This document shows, piece by piece, positions 21,302-28,347 of a stretch of DNA of 40,270 nt. A program made the position numbers and the translations under genes. The notes under the pieces are model-generated. The model was not told the origin of the DNA and made no database searches. It was given only the letters and a program-made list of their open reading frames with translations. Source of the stretch: JBMNOI01 sp050942995 (GTDB lineage: Bacteria; Chloroflexota; Anaerolineae; UBA1429); the NCBI GenBank assembly GCA_050942995.1, contig JBMNOI010000015.1, forward strand, positions 1 through 40,270, read 5' to 3'. Each line of letters opens with the position of its first letter. The first letter of the stretch is position 1.

Positions 21302-21508
21302 TTAGTACCGGCGCATGATGTCTTTGATCGTGGTCCGACGGCTCTTGCGCTTTTTAGCAGCCTTTTTGCGCTTACGGATCTGGCTCGGCTTCTCGTAAAA
21401 GCGCCGCTGTCGGATCTCGGAGAGGATTCGATCTTCCTGCACGGTCTTTTTAAAGCGCCGTAGCACGCTCTCGAAAGACTCTCCCTGATCGACGACGACT
21501 CGACTCAC
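21302..21508 (-). CDS. rpsU: Small ribosomal subunit protein bS21
   Basis: 68 residues with the bS21 pattern: VDQGESFESVLRRFKK at the start, RRFYEKPSQIRKRKKA in the middle and a very basic tail. It binds 16S rRNA near the anti-Shine-Dalgarno region of the small subunit. The start codon is GTG, preceded by AGGGGTGAT. It has a perfect consensus promoter about 70 bases upstream and heads the yqeY-pgpH-dgkA run. A 5-bp hairpin (21538-21552) lies in its 5' leader. Confidence 0.95.
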   Translation of the reverse strand: MSRVVVDQGESFESVLRRFKKTVQEDRILSEIRQRRFYEKPSQIRKRKKAAKKRKSRRTTIKDIMRRY

Positions 21509-21576
21509 GCCCTATCACCCCTTCCTCTGGCAGATTTCGGTTCTTGCAACCGGCCTGAGTATGTACGAGCTCAAAT

Positions 21577-21605
21577 ATTATAGGGATGGTAAACGGCAGT
21601 GTCAA
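21577..21605 (-). promoter_or_regulatory. Consensus sigma-70 promoter of rpsU
   Basis: On the minus strand a perfect TTGACA (21605-21600), a 17-base spacer and a perfect TATAAT (21582-21577). This is one of the strongest promoters in the window and fits a ribosomal protein operon. Confidence 0.88.
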
Positions 21606-21712
21606 GTTAACAGGTAGATATCGCTATTTTAGAGAAAAGAAGGCATGGTCATCCTGGGGCTGCAGTGATCTACGCCGAAAAGGGGAGATGTGGAATGAGG
21701 CGGGGAGAAGCG

Positions 21713-21742
21713 TCAAGAGAGGGCATGTTGGCCCTCCCTTGA
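21713..21742 (-). terminator. Putative terminator of enolase gene
   Basis: A 12-bp stem with one mismatch (21713-21724 with 21731-21742) and a 6-base loop, about 30 bases downstream of the eno stop. No T run follows, so termination may be weak or the hairpin may protect the 3' end. Confidence 0.5.
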
Positions 21743-21772
21743 TGATACTCCTGTGTATGAACGGAACCTCGT

Positions 21773-23056
21773 TTACCGCTCGACGCGGAAGGCCTTGATG
21801 CCCGGATAGTAGGCGATATCGCCCAGCTCTTCCTCGATACGCAGGAGCTGGTTGTACTTGGCCACGCGGTCGCTGCGGGCGGGGGCGCCCGTTTTGATCT
21901 GGCCGGTGTTCAGAGCCACCACGATATCGGCGATGGTAGCATCCTCGGTCTCGCCCGAGCGGTGCGACACCACGCTGGCCCAGCCGGCGCGGTGTGACAT
22001 CTCGACCGCGGCGATCGATTCAGACAGCGTGCCGATCTGGTTCACCTTGCAGAGCAGCGCCGTGGCCGCCTTCATATCGATGGCCTTTTGCACGCGCTCG
22101 ACGTTGGTTACCAGCAGGTCGTCGCCCACGATTTGTACCCGATCGCCGATGGTCTCGACCAGCTTGGCCCAACCGTCCCAATCGTCCTCATGCAGGCCGT
22201 CCTCGATCGAGATGATGGGGTACTTTTCGACCCAGTCGGCCCAGAAGGCCACCATCTCTTCGCTGGTGAGCACGCGACCCTCACGGGGCAGGTGATACTT
22301 GCCGTCCTCGTACAGCTCGCTGGACGCCGGATCCAGGGCGATAAAGATATCCTCACCCGGCCGGTAGCCGGCTTTTTCGACGGCCTCCAGAATGACCTCG
22401 ATGGCCATGGCGTTCGAGCTGAGCGATGGGGCAAAGCCGCCTTCATCGCCCACATTGGTGTTCATATCCTTGTCGTGCAGAACCTTTTTCAGGGACTGAT
22501 AGATCTCGGCGCACCAGCGCAGGCACTCGCGGAAGGAGGTGGCGCCGGCCGGCATGATCATGAACTCCTGAAAGTCGGTGCTGTTGGCCGCATGTTTGCC
22601 ACCGTTCAGGATGTTCATCATGGGCACGGGCAGGGTATGGGCGTTGACCCCGCCGATGTAGCGATAGAGAGGCATGTCCAGGGCGATGGCAGCGGCCTTG
22701 GCCACGGCCAGTGAGACGCCCAGGATAGCGTTGGCGCCCAGCCGGGCCTTGTTCGGGGTGCCGTCCAGCTCGCGCATCATGGTGTCGATGCCCAGCTGGT
22801 CCAGCGCGTCGTATCCCACAATCTCGGGAACGATGACTTCGTTCACGCTTTCGACGGCCTTGAGGACTCCTTTGCCGCCGTAACGCTTCGAGTCACCGTC
22901 GCGCAACTCGACCGCTTCGTGTGCACCGGTCGAGGCGCCAGAGGGTACCGCGGCCATGCCGATGGCGCCGGAGGCCAGTTCCACTTCGACTTCGGCGGTC
23001 GGGTTGCCACGGGAATCCAGAATCTCCCTTGCACGGACGTCGGTAATCAAGGTCAT
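21773..23056 (-). CDS. eno: Enolase (phosphopyruvate hydratase)
   Basis: 427 residues from the ATG preceded by AAAGGAA at about 8 bases; a GTG six codons upstream is less likely. It converts 2-phosphoglycerate to phosphoenolpyruvate in glycolysis. Visible family motifs are ILDSRGNPT at the N-terminus, GASTGAHEAVELRDGD, NVGDEGGFAPS, SIEDGLHEDDWDGW with magnesium-binding acids, VGDDLLVTN, LLCKVNQIGT with the catalytic Lys, and SHRSGETED. Length and motifs are complete. It stands between its own 3' hairpin and the strong terminator of the upstream acyl-CoA synthetase gene, so it is likely monocistronic. A TGTGAC/GTCACA palindrome lies in its leader. Confidence 0.97.
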   Translation of the reverse strand: MTLITDVRAREILDSRGNPTAEVEVELASGAIGMAAVPSGASTGAHEAVELRDGDSKRYGGKGVLKAVESVNEVIVPEIVGYDALDQLGIDTMMRELDGTPNKARLGANAILGVSLAVAKAAAIALDMPLYRYIGGVNAHTLPVPMMNILNGGKHAANSTDFQEFMIMPAGATSFRECLRWCAEIYQSLKKVLHDKDMNTNVGDEGGFAPSLSSNAMAIEVILEAVEKAGYRPGEDIFIALDPASSELYEDGKYHLPREGRVLTSEEMVAFWADWVEKYPIISIEDGLHEDDWDGWAKLVETIGDRVQIVGDDLLVTNVERVQKAIDMKAATALLCKVNQIGTLSESIAAVEMSHRAGWASVVSHRSGETEDATIADIVVALNTGQIKTGAPARSDRVAKYNQLLRIEEELGDIAYYPGIKAFRVER

Positions 23057-23086
23057 GCTCGTGTTCCTTTCCACTCATCAATCGCG

Positions 23087-23103
23087 TGTGACAGATCGTC
23101 ACA
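23087..23103. promoter_or_regulatory. 17-base palindrome upstream of enolase
   Basis: TGTGAC, five bases, GTCACA, a perfect dyad 31 bases before the eno ATG. It resembles a CRP/FNR-family half-site pair but with one extra central base compared with the usual TGTGA-N6-TCACA. It could be an operator or a leader hairpin. Confidence 0.4.
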
Positions 23104-23130
23104 GATTCGATTTTCGGATCACTCGTTCAT

Positions 23131-23159
23131 AAAAAGCCTCTCGGTGACCGAGAGGCTTT
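23131..23159. terminator. Strong bidirectional terminator downstream of the acyl-CoA synthetase gene
   Basis: A perfect 12-bp stem (23133-23144 with 23148-23159), TGA loop, with AAAAA on the left; on the minus strand this reads as a T run after the hairpin. It ends the synthetase transcript before eno. Confidence 0.88.
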
Positions 23160-23225
23160 CATAGACCTCGTGTAATGGCGGTGACTTGTCCGGCAGCGCC
23201 GCAACGATCTCTGCGGGCCGCTTGC

Positions 23226-25319
23226 TTATGCCGTCAAGATCAGGCGCATATCCACGGCCACAGCGCCCTGCCCCTGCTCTCGCACCAGCAACGGGTTGAT
23301 GTCCAGCTCGGCGATCTCGGGGAAATCGGTGACGAGCTGCGCCACACGCAGGATGGTATCCACCACGGCATCCAGGTCCGACGGGGCCTGGCCTCGCACG
23401 CCGGTGAGCAGCGCGTAGGAGCGGATGGCCTTGACCAGATCGCCTGCCTGAGAGCGAGACATGGGCGCGACGCGGAACGCCACGTCTTTGAGCACCTCGA
23501 CATAGATGCCGCCCAGGCCGAACATCACCAGCGGGCCGAATTGTGGGTCGCGATTCATGCCGATGATGATCTCGCGGGCATCCTGCACCATCTCCTGGAT
23601 CTGGCAGCCCCAGATTACGGCGTCGGGCCGGTGCTCTTTGGCCCGCTGAATGAGGGTGTCGAATCCCTCGCGAATGGCCTGATCGCTGTCCACGCCCACG
23701 ATGATGCCGCCTACGTCCGATTTGTGCAGGATATCGGGCGAGGCGATCTTCATCACCACGGGATAGCCGATCTTGTTGGCATAGGCCACGGCCTCGTCGG
23801 GCGTGGCCGCCACCGTCGATTGCGGCGTGACGATTCCATAGGCCTTGAGGATATCTTGCGCCTCGGCGTCGCCGATGGTGTTGCGTCCCTCGCTACGGAT
23901 ATTGGCGAACAGTTTGGAGACGGCTTCCTTGTCCATGTCGAACGTCTCGATCTCGGTCTCGGGCTGTTGCGTCCAGCTCCAGTAGCGGTACATGGCGCCC
24001 AGAGAGGCTACGGCACGCTCGGGGAACGGATAGTTGGGCACGCGGTTCTCGGCAAGGATGCGGATACCGGCGGAAACCTCTTTTTTGCCCATCCAGCAGG
24101 CCATAATCGGCTTATCCGACGTGCGGCTCACCTCGACCAGCCCTTGGGCGGTGCCCACGATATCGGTCGACGTCTGCGGCGTGAGGATGACGATAGCGCC
24201 GTCTACGCCCGGATCCTTGAGCACGGCGGCCAGCGCGGTAGCGTAACGATCGGCCAGCGCGTCGCCCAGTACGTCCACGGGGTTATGGATGTTGGCGGCA
24301 GCGGGTAGAGCGGCCTGAAGAACCTGTTCGGTCTCGGGCTGGAGCTCGGCCAATCTCAGGCCGTTGCGCTCGAGCGCGTCGGTGGCCATGACGCCCGGAC
24401 CACCGGCGTTGGTGACGATGGCCACCCGCGGGCCCTTGAGCATCGGCTGGTAGGCAAAGGCGGTAGAGTAATCGAACAGCTCCTGCACCGAATCGGCGCG
24501 CAACACGCCGGCCTGCAAAAAGGCCGCGTCATACGCTGCGTCGGAGCCGGCCAGGCTGCCGGTGTGAGACGATACGGCCTTGGATCCCGAAGCGGTACGC
24601 CCCGACTTGACGGCGATCACCGGCTTTTTGCGGGCCGTCTCACGGGCCGTTTTGATGAACTGCTGTCCGTCGCGCAGACCCTCGATATAGGCGATGATGA
24701 CGTTCGTGTCGTCATCGTCGCTCCAGGCCTCCATCAACGCGACCTCGTCCACATCGGCTTTGTTGCCCAGGCTGACAAAGTGAGAGAAGCCAATGTTCTC
24801 GTCCAGGGCATAGTCGAGGATGGCGGTGCACAGCGCGCCCGACTGGGACATAAAGGCGATGCTGCCCTTATCGGGAGTGCCGGCGGCAAAAGAGGCGTTT
24901 AGCGGGGCCAGGGTATCGATGACGCCCAGGCAGTTGGGCCCGATGATACGGATGCCATAGCGGCCGGCGATCTCGAGAAGCTTTTGCTCCATCTCGACCC
25001 CTTCGCCACCCGCCTCGCGAAAGCCGGCGGTAATGACGATAGCGCCCTTGACGCCCTTCTGGCCGGACTGTTCCAGTACATCGGCCACAAAGCGGTTCGG
25101 CACCACGATCACCACCAGTTCCACATCGTCGGGCACGTCGAGCACCGACGGATAGCAGGTCAGGCCCATGATCTCGCTCGAGCCGGGGTTGATGGGATAG
25201 ATGCTACCTTTGAAGTCACTCTGAATGAGGTTTGCCAAGACCTGGTTTCCCAGTTTCTGGGGGTTCTCGGAGGCGCCGATTACGGCAACGGACCGAGGAC
25301 TGAAGAACATGTCCAACAT
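23226..25319 (-). CDS. NDP-forming acyl-CoA synthetase, fused alpha-beta (acetate/acyl-CoA ligase)
   Basis: 697 residues from the ATG that sits 6 bases after AAGGGAG; earlier in-frame starts leave no space for a ribosome site. The N-terminal part is a CoA-binding Rossmann domain (SVAVIGASENP, IIGPNCLGVID), then succinyl-CoA-ligase-like domains with SQSGAL and SSHTGSLAG, whose His (about 252) is the phosphohistidine position of the ADP-forming acetyl-CoA synthetases. The C-terminal third is an ATP-grasp domain ending in ELDINPLLVRE. The enzyme makes ATP (or GTP) from acetyl-CoA or another acyl-CoA, or runs in reverse; substrate and direction are not readable. The gene is monocistronic, with a promoter and terminator of its own, and is divergent from the BioD-like/DRTGG gene. 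Confidence 0.9.
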   Translation of the reverse strand: MLDMFFSPRSVAVIGASENPQKLGNQVLANLIQSDFKGSIYPINPGSSEIMGLTCYPSVLDVPDDVELVVIVVPNRFVADVLEQSGQKGVKGAIVITAGFREAGGEGVEMEQKLLEIAGRYGIRIIGPNCLGVIDTLAPLNASFAAGTPDKGSIAFMSQSGALCTAILDYALDENIGFSHFVSLGNKADVDEVALMEAWSDDDDTNVIIAYIEGLRDGQQFIKTARETARKKPVIAVKSGRTASGSKAVSSHTGSLAGSDAAYDAAFLQAGVLRADSVQELFDYSTAFAYQPMLKGPRVAIVTNAGGPGVMATDALERNGLRLAELQPETEQVLQAALPAAANIHNPVDVLGDALADRYATALAAVLKDPGVDGAIVILTPQTSTDIVGTAQGLVEVSRTSDKPIMACWMGKKEVSAGIRILAENRVPNYPFPERAVASLGAMYRYWSWTQQPETEIETFDMDKEAVSKLFANIRSEGRNTIGDAEAQDILKAYGIVTPQSTVAATPDEAVAYANKIGYPVVMKIASPDILHKSDVGGIIVGVDSDQAIREGFDTLIQRAKEHRPDAVIWGCQIQEMVQDAREIIIGMNRDPQFGPLVMFGLGGIYVEVLKDVAFRVAPMSRSQAGDLVKAIRSYALLTGVRGQAPSDLDAVVDTILRVAQLVTDFPEIAELDINPLLVREQGQGAVAVDMRLILTA

Positions 25320-25354
25320 GGCCATCTCCCTTGATCGCAAATTTTTCGGGCGCT

Positions 25355-25383
25355 ATCATACTTCGAACGACAGTAAAAGGCAA
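25355..25383 (-). promoter_or_regulatory. Putative sigma-70 promoter of the acyl-CoA synthetase gene
   Basis: Minus-strand TTGCCT (25383-25378), 17 bases, TATGAT (25360-25355), about 36 bases before the ATG. Confidence 0.6.
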
Positions 25384-25784
25384 ATCGAGTTTGCGCTTTT
25401 CGTCACAACCTTTACGCATGACGGCGGCCTTCGGATGAATAAAAAGCCCTTACAGGATAGCCAGGTCACCCCGTATTGCCTAGTCGGTGGAGCCGGAGCA
25501 ATCACCTTCGAGGCTCGTGCGAAGGACGGCCGCCTTGACGCCGCGCTTTGCCACGGCGTGCTCGTCGCCCGACGGCGATATGTTTTCGATTATGCATTTG
25601 ATGCGCGCCTCTACTACAATATGGTAGAGTATCCAATGATGATAAAAAGTGTTCTACTTCTATGGACGGGGCTCGAATAGGCTCGATGACAGGTCGCTGC
25701 CCCTGTGCGCCGTCTGGCGCTCCCCCGGTTACTTATTCTGCTTGAAAGAGCCTGCATTCGCAGGTTTGTGATGAGGAGTATGTA
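25384..25784. other. Divergent intergenic region between synthetase and BioD-like genes
   Basis: About 400 bases without a credible gene. Visible items are a 6-bp hairpin CTCTAC/GTAGAG (25610-25630), a 5-bp hairpin CCTGC/GCAGG just before the downstream gene (about 25751-25764), and the ribosome site GAGGAG at the right edge. A plus-strand promoter is presumably here, but no clear -35/-10 pair stood out. Confidence 0.4.
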
Positions 25785-27041
25785 ATGAGCAACAGGCAGT
25801 ATCCTCAGACCATCTTTGTGGTAGGTACTGATCGTGATATCGGCAAGACCGTTACCTCGATCGGCCTCATCGCCAAGTTGCTCTCCGGTGAACACCGCTA
25901 TGCGACCGAAGAGATCGGCTATATCAAGCCGGTGGGCCAGCAGACGATGACGGTTCTAAACGGAGAGGGCATCCCCATCGAGGCCGATAAAGATGCCGTC
26001 CTCATCACGTCGCTCATGGGGATTCGCAACCATGGCTATGAGAAAACCAGCCCGGTGGTGTGGCGAGACGGCGTCACCGCCGAATATATCGACCAGGCCA
26101 CTGAGGGGAATCCCCAAACGGGGCGCAACGCGTTTATGGAGCGTATTCGTGCAGCCTATGAGGATGTCTCGGCCGGCAAGCGGATCATGATCGTCGAGGG
26201 GACAGGACAGCCCGGCGTGGGCTCGGTGGCCGGCATCTCGAATGCCGACGTCATCAATCTGCTGCGCGGGATGGGGGTGCCGGTATATGTGGTGATGGTC
26301 ACCCGAGCCGGCATCGGCGCCACCATCGATCAGGTGTTTCCGTATCTGCTGGCCATGGATCGCATGGGGACTCGGGTGGACGGCCTGATTATCAATGATG
26401 TGATCCCGACCAAGATGGAGAAGGTGCGCAGCTACCTGACGCGGTATTACGGGCGCATCTTTGAGTCGTTATATGGCGATCGGCTCGACGTGCAGACTCC
26501 GCCCACCATCCTGGGGTTTGTGCCCTCGGTGCCCGAGTTGCGTCTGCCCACCATGCGCTTTATCGCCGAGCATTTCGCCAACGAAGCGGATAGCGCGATG
26601 GAGGTGATCGCCCCCGAGGACTTTGATCTGGGCGCCACCCAGCTCGTAAACAAGCTCAAAGTAATCAGCCTGGATTTCGGTTACGAGTCGTTCCTGGAGC
26701 CGGGAGATGCCGTCATCGTGGGGGTCAATTCGAACGATGTGATCCTGGCGATGCTGTTGCTGCACGAGCGTATGGTGCGCAAGCATGGTCGAGGGCTGTC
26801 CGGCCTGATCCTTTCTTGCAAGTATGTGGGCGGCCTATCTGCCGAGATTCGCGACCTGATCGCCGCCGGAGATCTGCCCACCATCACGTTGAACTATGAC
26901 TCGGCCGATATCGTTCATCGCGTCGAACGGATGACGGTCAAGATCCGTCCGTATGATGTGGACAAGCGCAACCTCATTGCGCGGGTATACAACGATTCGC
27001 TCACCCTCTGGCCCGAACTGAGTCTGATGGGGCGGGCTTGA
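25785..27041 (+). CDS. BioD-like P-loop and DRTGG-domain protein (phosphotransacetylase N-terminal-like)
   Basis: 418 residues. The N-terminal half is a dethiobiotin-synthetase-like P-loop domain with GTDRDIGKT (14-22), IGYIKPVGQQ and MIVEGTGQPG; the C-terminal portion (about 285-400) looks like a DRTGG domain. This pair forms the regulatory N-terminus of long phosphotransacetylases, but the catalytic phosphotransacetylase domain is absent. It is therefore a stand-alone regulator-like protein and not a dethiobiotin synthetase: the BioD active site is only partly kept and no other biotin gene is near. It faces the acyl-CoA synthetase gene across a shared 465-base region, which suggests a role in acyl-CoA or acetate metabolism (inference). 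GAGGAG precedes the ATG at 6 bases. A terminator overlaps its stop codon. Confidence 0.75.
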   Translation: MSNRQYPQTIFVVGTDRDIGKTVTSIGLIAKLLSGEHRYATEEIGYIKPVGQQTMTVLNGEGIPIEADKDAVLITSLMGIRNHGYEKTSPVVWRDGVTAEYIDQATEGNPQTGRNAFMERIRAAYEDVSAGKRIMIVEGTGQPGVGSVAGISNADVINLLRGMGVPVYVVMVTRAGIGATIDQVFPYLLAMDRMGTRVDGLIINDVIPTKMEKVRSYLTRYYGRIFESLYGDRLDVQTPPTILGFVPSVPELRLPTMRFIAEHFANEADSAMEVIAPEDFDLGATQLVNKLKVISLDFGYESFLEPGDAVIVGVNSNDVILAMLLLHERMVRKHGRGLSGLILSCKYVGGLSAEIRDLIAAGDLPTITLNYDSADIVHRVERMTVKIRPYDVDKRNLIARVYNDSLTLWPELSLMGRA

Positions 27042-27052
27042 GCCCGCCCTTT
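27030..27052 (+). terminator. Terminator overlapping the stop codon of the BioD-like gene
   Basis: GGGCGGGC (27030-27037), loop TTGA, GCCCGCCC (27042-27049), then TTT. The stop codon TGA lies in the loop. Confidence 0.7.
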
Positions 27053-27099
27053 GGTTCTCGATTCTCCCCCTCGAATCCCCAAACTCGCACCGTTCCCAT

Positions 27100-27131
27100 T
27101 TGACACGCCTGCCCCTGTGTGATACTATAAT
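27100..27131 (+). promoter_or_regulatory. Putative promoter of the Rrf2-cysE-iscS-iscU-mnmA operon
   Basis: A perfect TTGACA (27100-27105) is followed after 17 bases by TACTAT (27123-27128); a perfect TATAAT lies 3 bases further on (27126-27131), at 20-base spacing. It overlaps the dyad at 27129-27152. Confidence 0.7.
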
Positions 27132-27152
27132 CCCGACTTTTTAGTAGGGATT
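27129..27152. promoter_or_regulatory. IscR-type-1-like dyad operator
   Basis: AATCCC, G, ACT, TTTT, AGT, A, GGGATT: a 24-base dyad with 9 of 10 arm positions pairing. The core CCGACT...AGT..GG resembles the type-1 site bound by the Fe-S form of E. coli IscR. It lies over the -10 and start region just before an Rrf2-family gene, the expected place for autorepression. Confidence 0.65.
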
Positions 27153-27159
27153 GATCATC

Positions 27160-27621
27160 ATGAAATTTACCGCTAGAGAACGAACTTCGCTCCGGGCCAT
27201 GGTCGAGTTTGCGCGGCGACATGGCCAGGGGCTCACACCACTGAGCGAGGTCGCTCGCGCGCAAGAACTCCCCCTCCCTTATCTGGAACGTATCGTCGCA
27301 TCCCTCCGTCAGGCAGGCCTGTTAGAGAGTGTTCGTGGCGCCCACGGCGGCTATTGCCTGACGCGCCCTCCTGCCCATATCAGTATCGGCGATGTGTTTC
27401 GTGCCGTCGAGGGGACGCTCATGACGCTGGATTGCGTGCGTGACGACGGGGGAGAGTGTGCCCGCGAGTCGATCTGCGTGACCCGCAACGTGTGGGAGAT
27501 CGTGTCGAATCGTCTCAGTGAAACCCTTGACCATATCACCCTGGCCGACGTTGTCGATGCCTCTTGCGAAGAAGCAATAGTGACCGATAGTGACCGCGCC
27601 GAAACACGTGGTGCTGCATAA
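27160..27621 (+). CDS. Rrf2-family regulator with three cysteines (IscR-like)
   Basis: 153 residues from the ATG after AGGGA; an earlier TTG (27151) is unlikely because it lies inside the dyad. The N-terminal winged helix (KFTARERTSLRAMVEFARR, LPLPYLERIVASLRQAGLL, SVRGAHGGYCLTRP) is typical. Cys92, Cys100 and Cys106 sit in the loop where IscR holds its [2Fe-2S] cluster (IscR C92, C98, C104); spacing differs slightly. The protein would sense Fe-S or cysteine status and repress its own operon through the dyad just upstream. CymR-type cysteine regulation is an alternative given the cysE neighbour, but CymR usually lacks the cysteine triad. It is followed by cysE after 18 bases. Confidence 0.88.
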   Translation: MKFTARERTSLRAMVEFARRHGQGLTPLSEVARAQELPLPYLERIVASLRQAGLLESVRGAHGGYCLTRPPAHISIGDVFRAVEGTLMTLDCVRDDGGECARESICVTRNVWEIVSNRLSETLDHITLADVVDASCEEAIVTDSDRAETRGAA

Positions 27622-27639
27622 CGAAAGGATCGCAGGCTC

Positions 27640-28341
27640 ATGTTTGCACGGTTACGAGAGGATATTCAGACTGTATTCGCCAAAGATCCGGCCGCCCGTT
27701 CCTGGTGGGAGGTCGTTACCTGCTACCCCGGCCTGCACGCTCTCTGGATGCATCGCCTGGCGCATGCGCTGTGGTCGAAAAAGCTGCGCTGGCCGGCGCG
27801 CTTTGTCTCGCATATCAATCGTTTTCTGACCGGTATCGAGATCCATCCCGGCGCCACTATCGGCCGGCGGGTCTTTATAGACCACGGGATGGGGATCGTG
27901 ATCGGTGAGACGGCCGAGGTGGGCGACGATGTGCTCATGTACAAGGGAGTGGTGCTGGGCGGCACCTCGCTGGATAAAGGCAAACGGCACCCGACCGTTC
28001 ACAATAATGTGGTTCTGGGATCGAACGCCATCGTCCTGGGGCCCATCGACGTGGGAGAGAACGCCCGCATCGGTTCGGGCGCCGTGGTCATTAAACCGGT
28101 GAACGCCGATTCTACCGCCGTAGGCGTGCCCGCGCGTGAGGTGCGTGGTCCACACGTGCGCCGCGAGCCCTCCGACGCCCTGCAGCATGGGAAACTGCCC
28201 GATCCTGCGGCTGAGGCCTACCGGCGACTGGATGAGCGCATTCGTGATCTGGAGGGACAGGTACTGGCATTGCAACAGGCCCTGCGGCGGGCCGCGCCCG
28301 ACGAGATGCGCCGCGCTATCCTGGTGGAGAGTGAGGAATAA
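27640..28341 (+). CDS. cysE: Serine O-acetyltransferase
   Basis: 233 residues. A helical N-terminal part (PGLHALWMHRLAHALW) precedes a left-handed beta-helix of hexapeptide repeats (about 65-165: IEIHPGATIGRRVFIDHG, GIVIGETAEVGDDV, GGTSLDKGKRHPTV). These are strongly conserved in CysE. It makes O-acetylserine, the carbon backbone for cysteine. A charged, probably coiled tail (about 180-233) follows. Placed between the Rrf2 regulator and the cysteine desulfurase, it would supply the cysteine consumed by the next gene. The N-terminal domain is shorter than in E. coli CysE, as in many short CysE proteins. Confidence 0.92.
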   Translation: MFARLREDIQTVFAKDPAARSWWEVVTCYPGLHALWMHRLAHALWSKKLRWPARFVSHINRFLTGIEIHPGATIGRRVFIDHGMGIVIGETAEVGDDVLMYKGVVLGGTSLDKGKRHPTVHNNVVLGSNAIVLGPIDVGENARIGSGAVVIKPVNADSTAVGVPAREVRGPHVRREPSDALQHGKLPDPAAEAYRRLDERIRDLEGQVLALQQALRRAAPDEMRRAILVESEE

Positions 28342-28347
28342 AGGCTG

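Noticed and set aside
22088..22714. Plus-strand frame opposite enolase
   Set aside because: Shadow of eno; His- and Gly-rich, no start signal.
23175..24308. Plus-strand frame (377 codons) opposite the acyl-CoA synthetase gene
   Set aside because: Antisense to a gene with complete catalytic motifs; no domain in the frame itself.
25225..25680. Plus-strand frame of 151 codons over the synthetase start and intergenic region
   Set aside because: Overlaps the confident synthetase start and promoter on the other strand; no motif.
25384..25784. Riboswitch or small RNA in the synthetase/BioD-like intergenic region
   Set aside because: Only two short hairpins are visible, with no conserved riboswitch core that I can recognise.
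25785..27041. Dethiobiotin synthetase (bioD)
   Set aside because: Only the P-loop half is BioD-like; a DRTGG-like half follows and no biotin genes are nearby.
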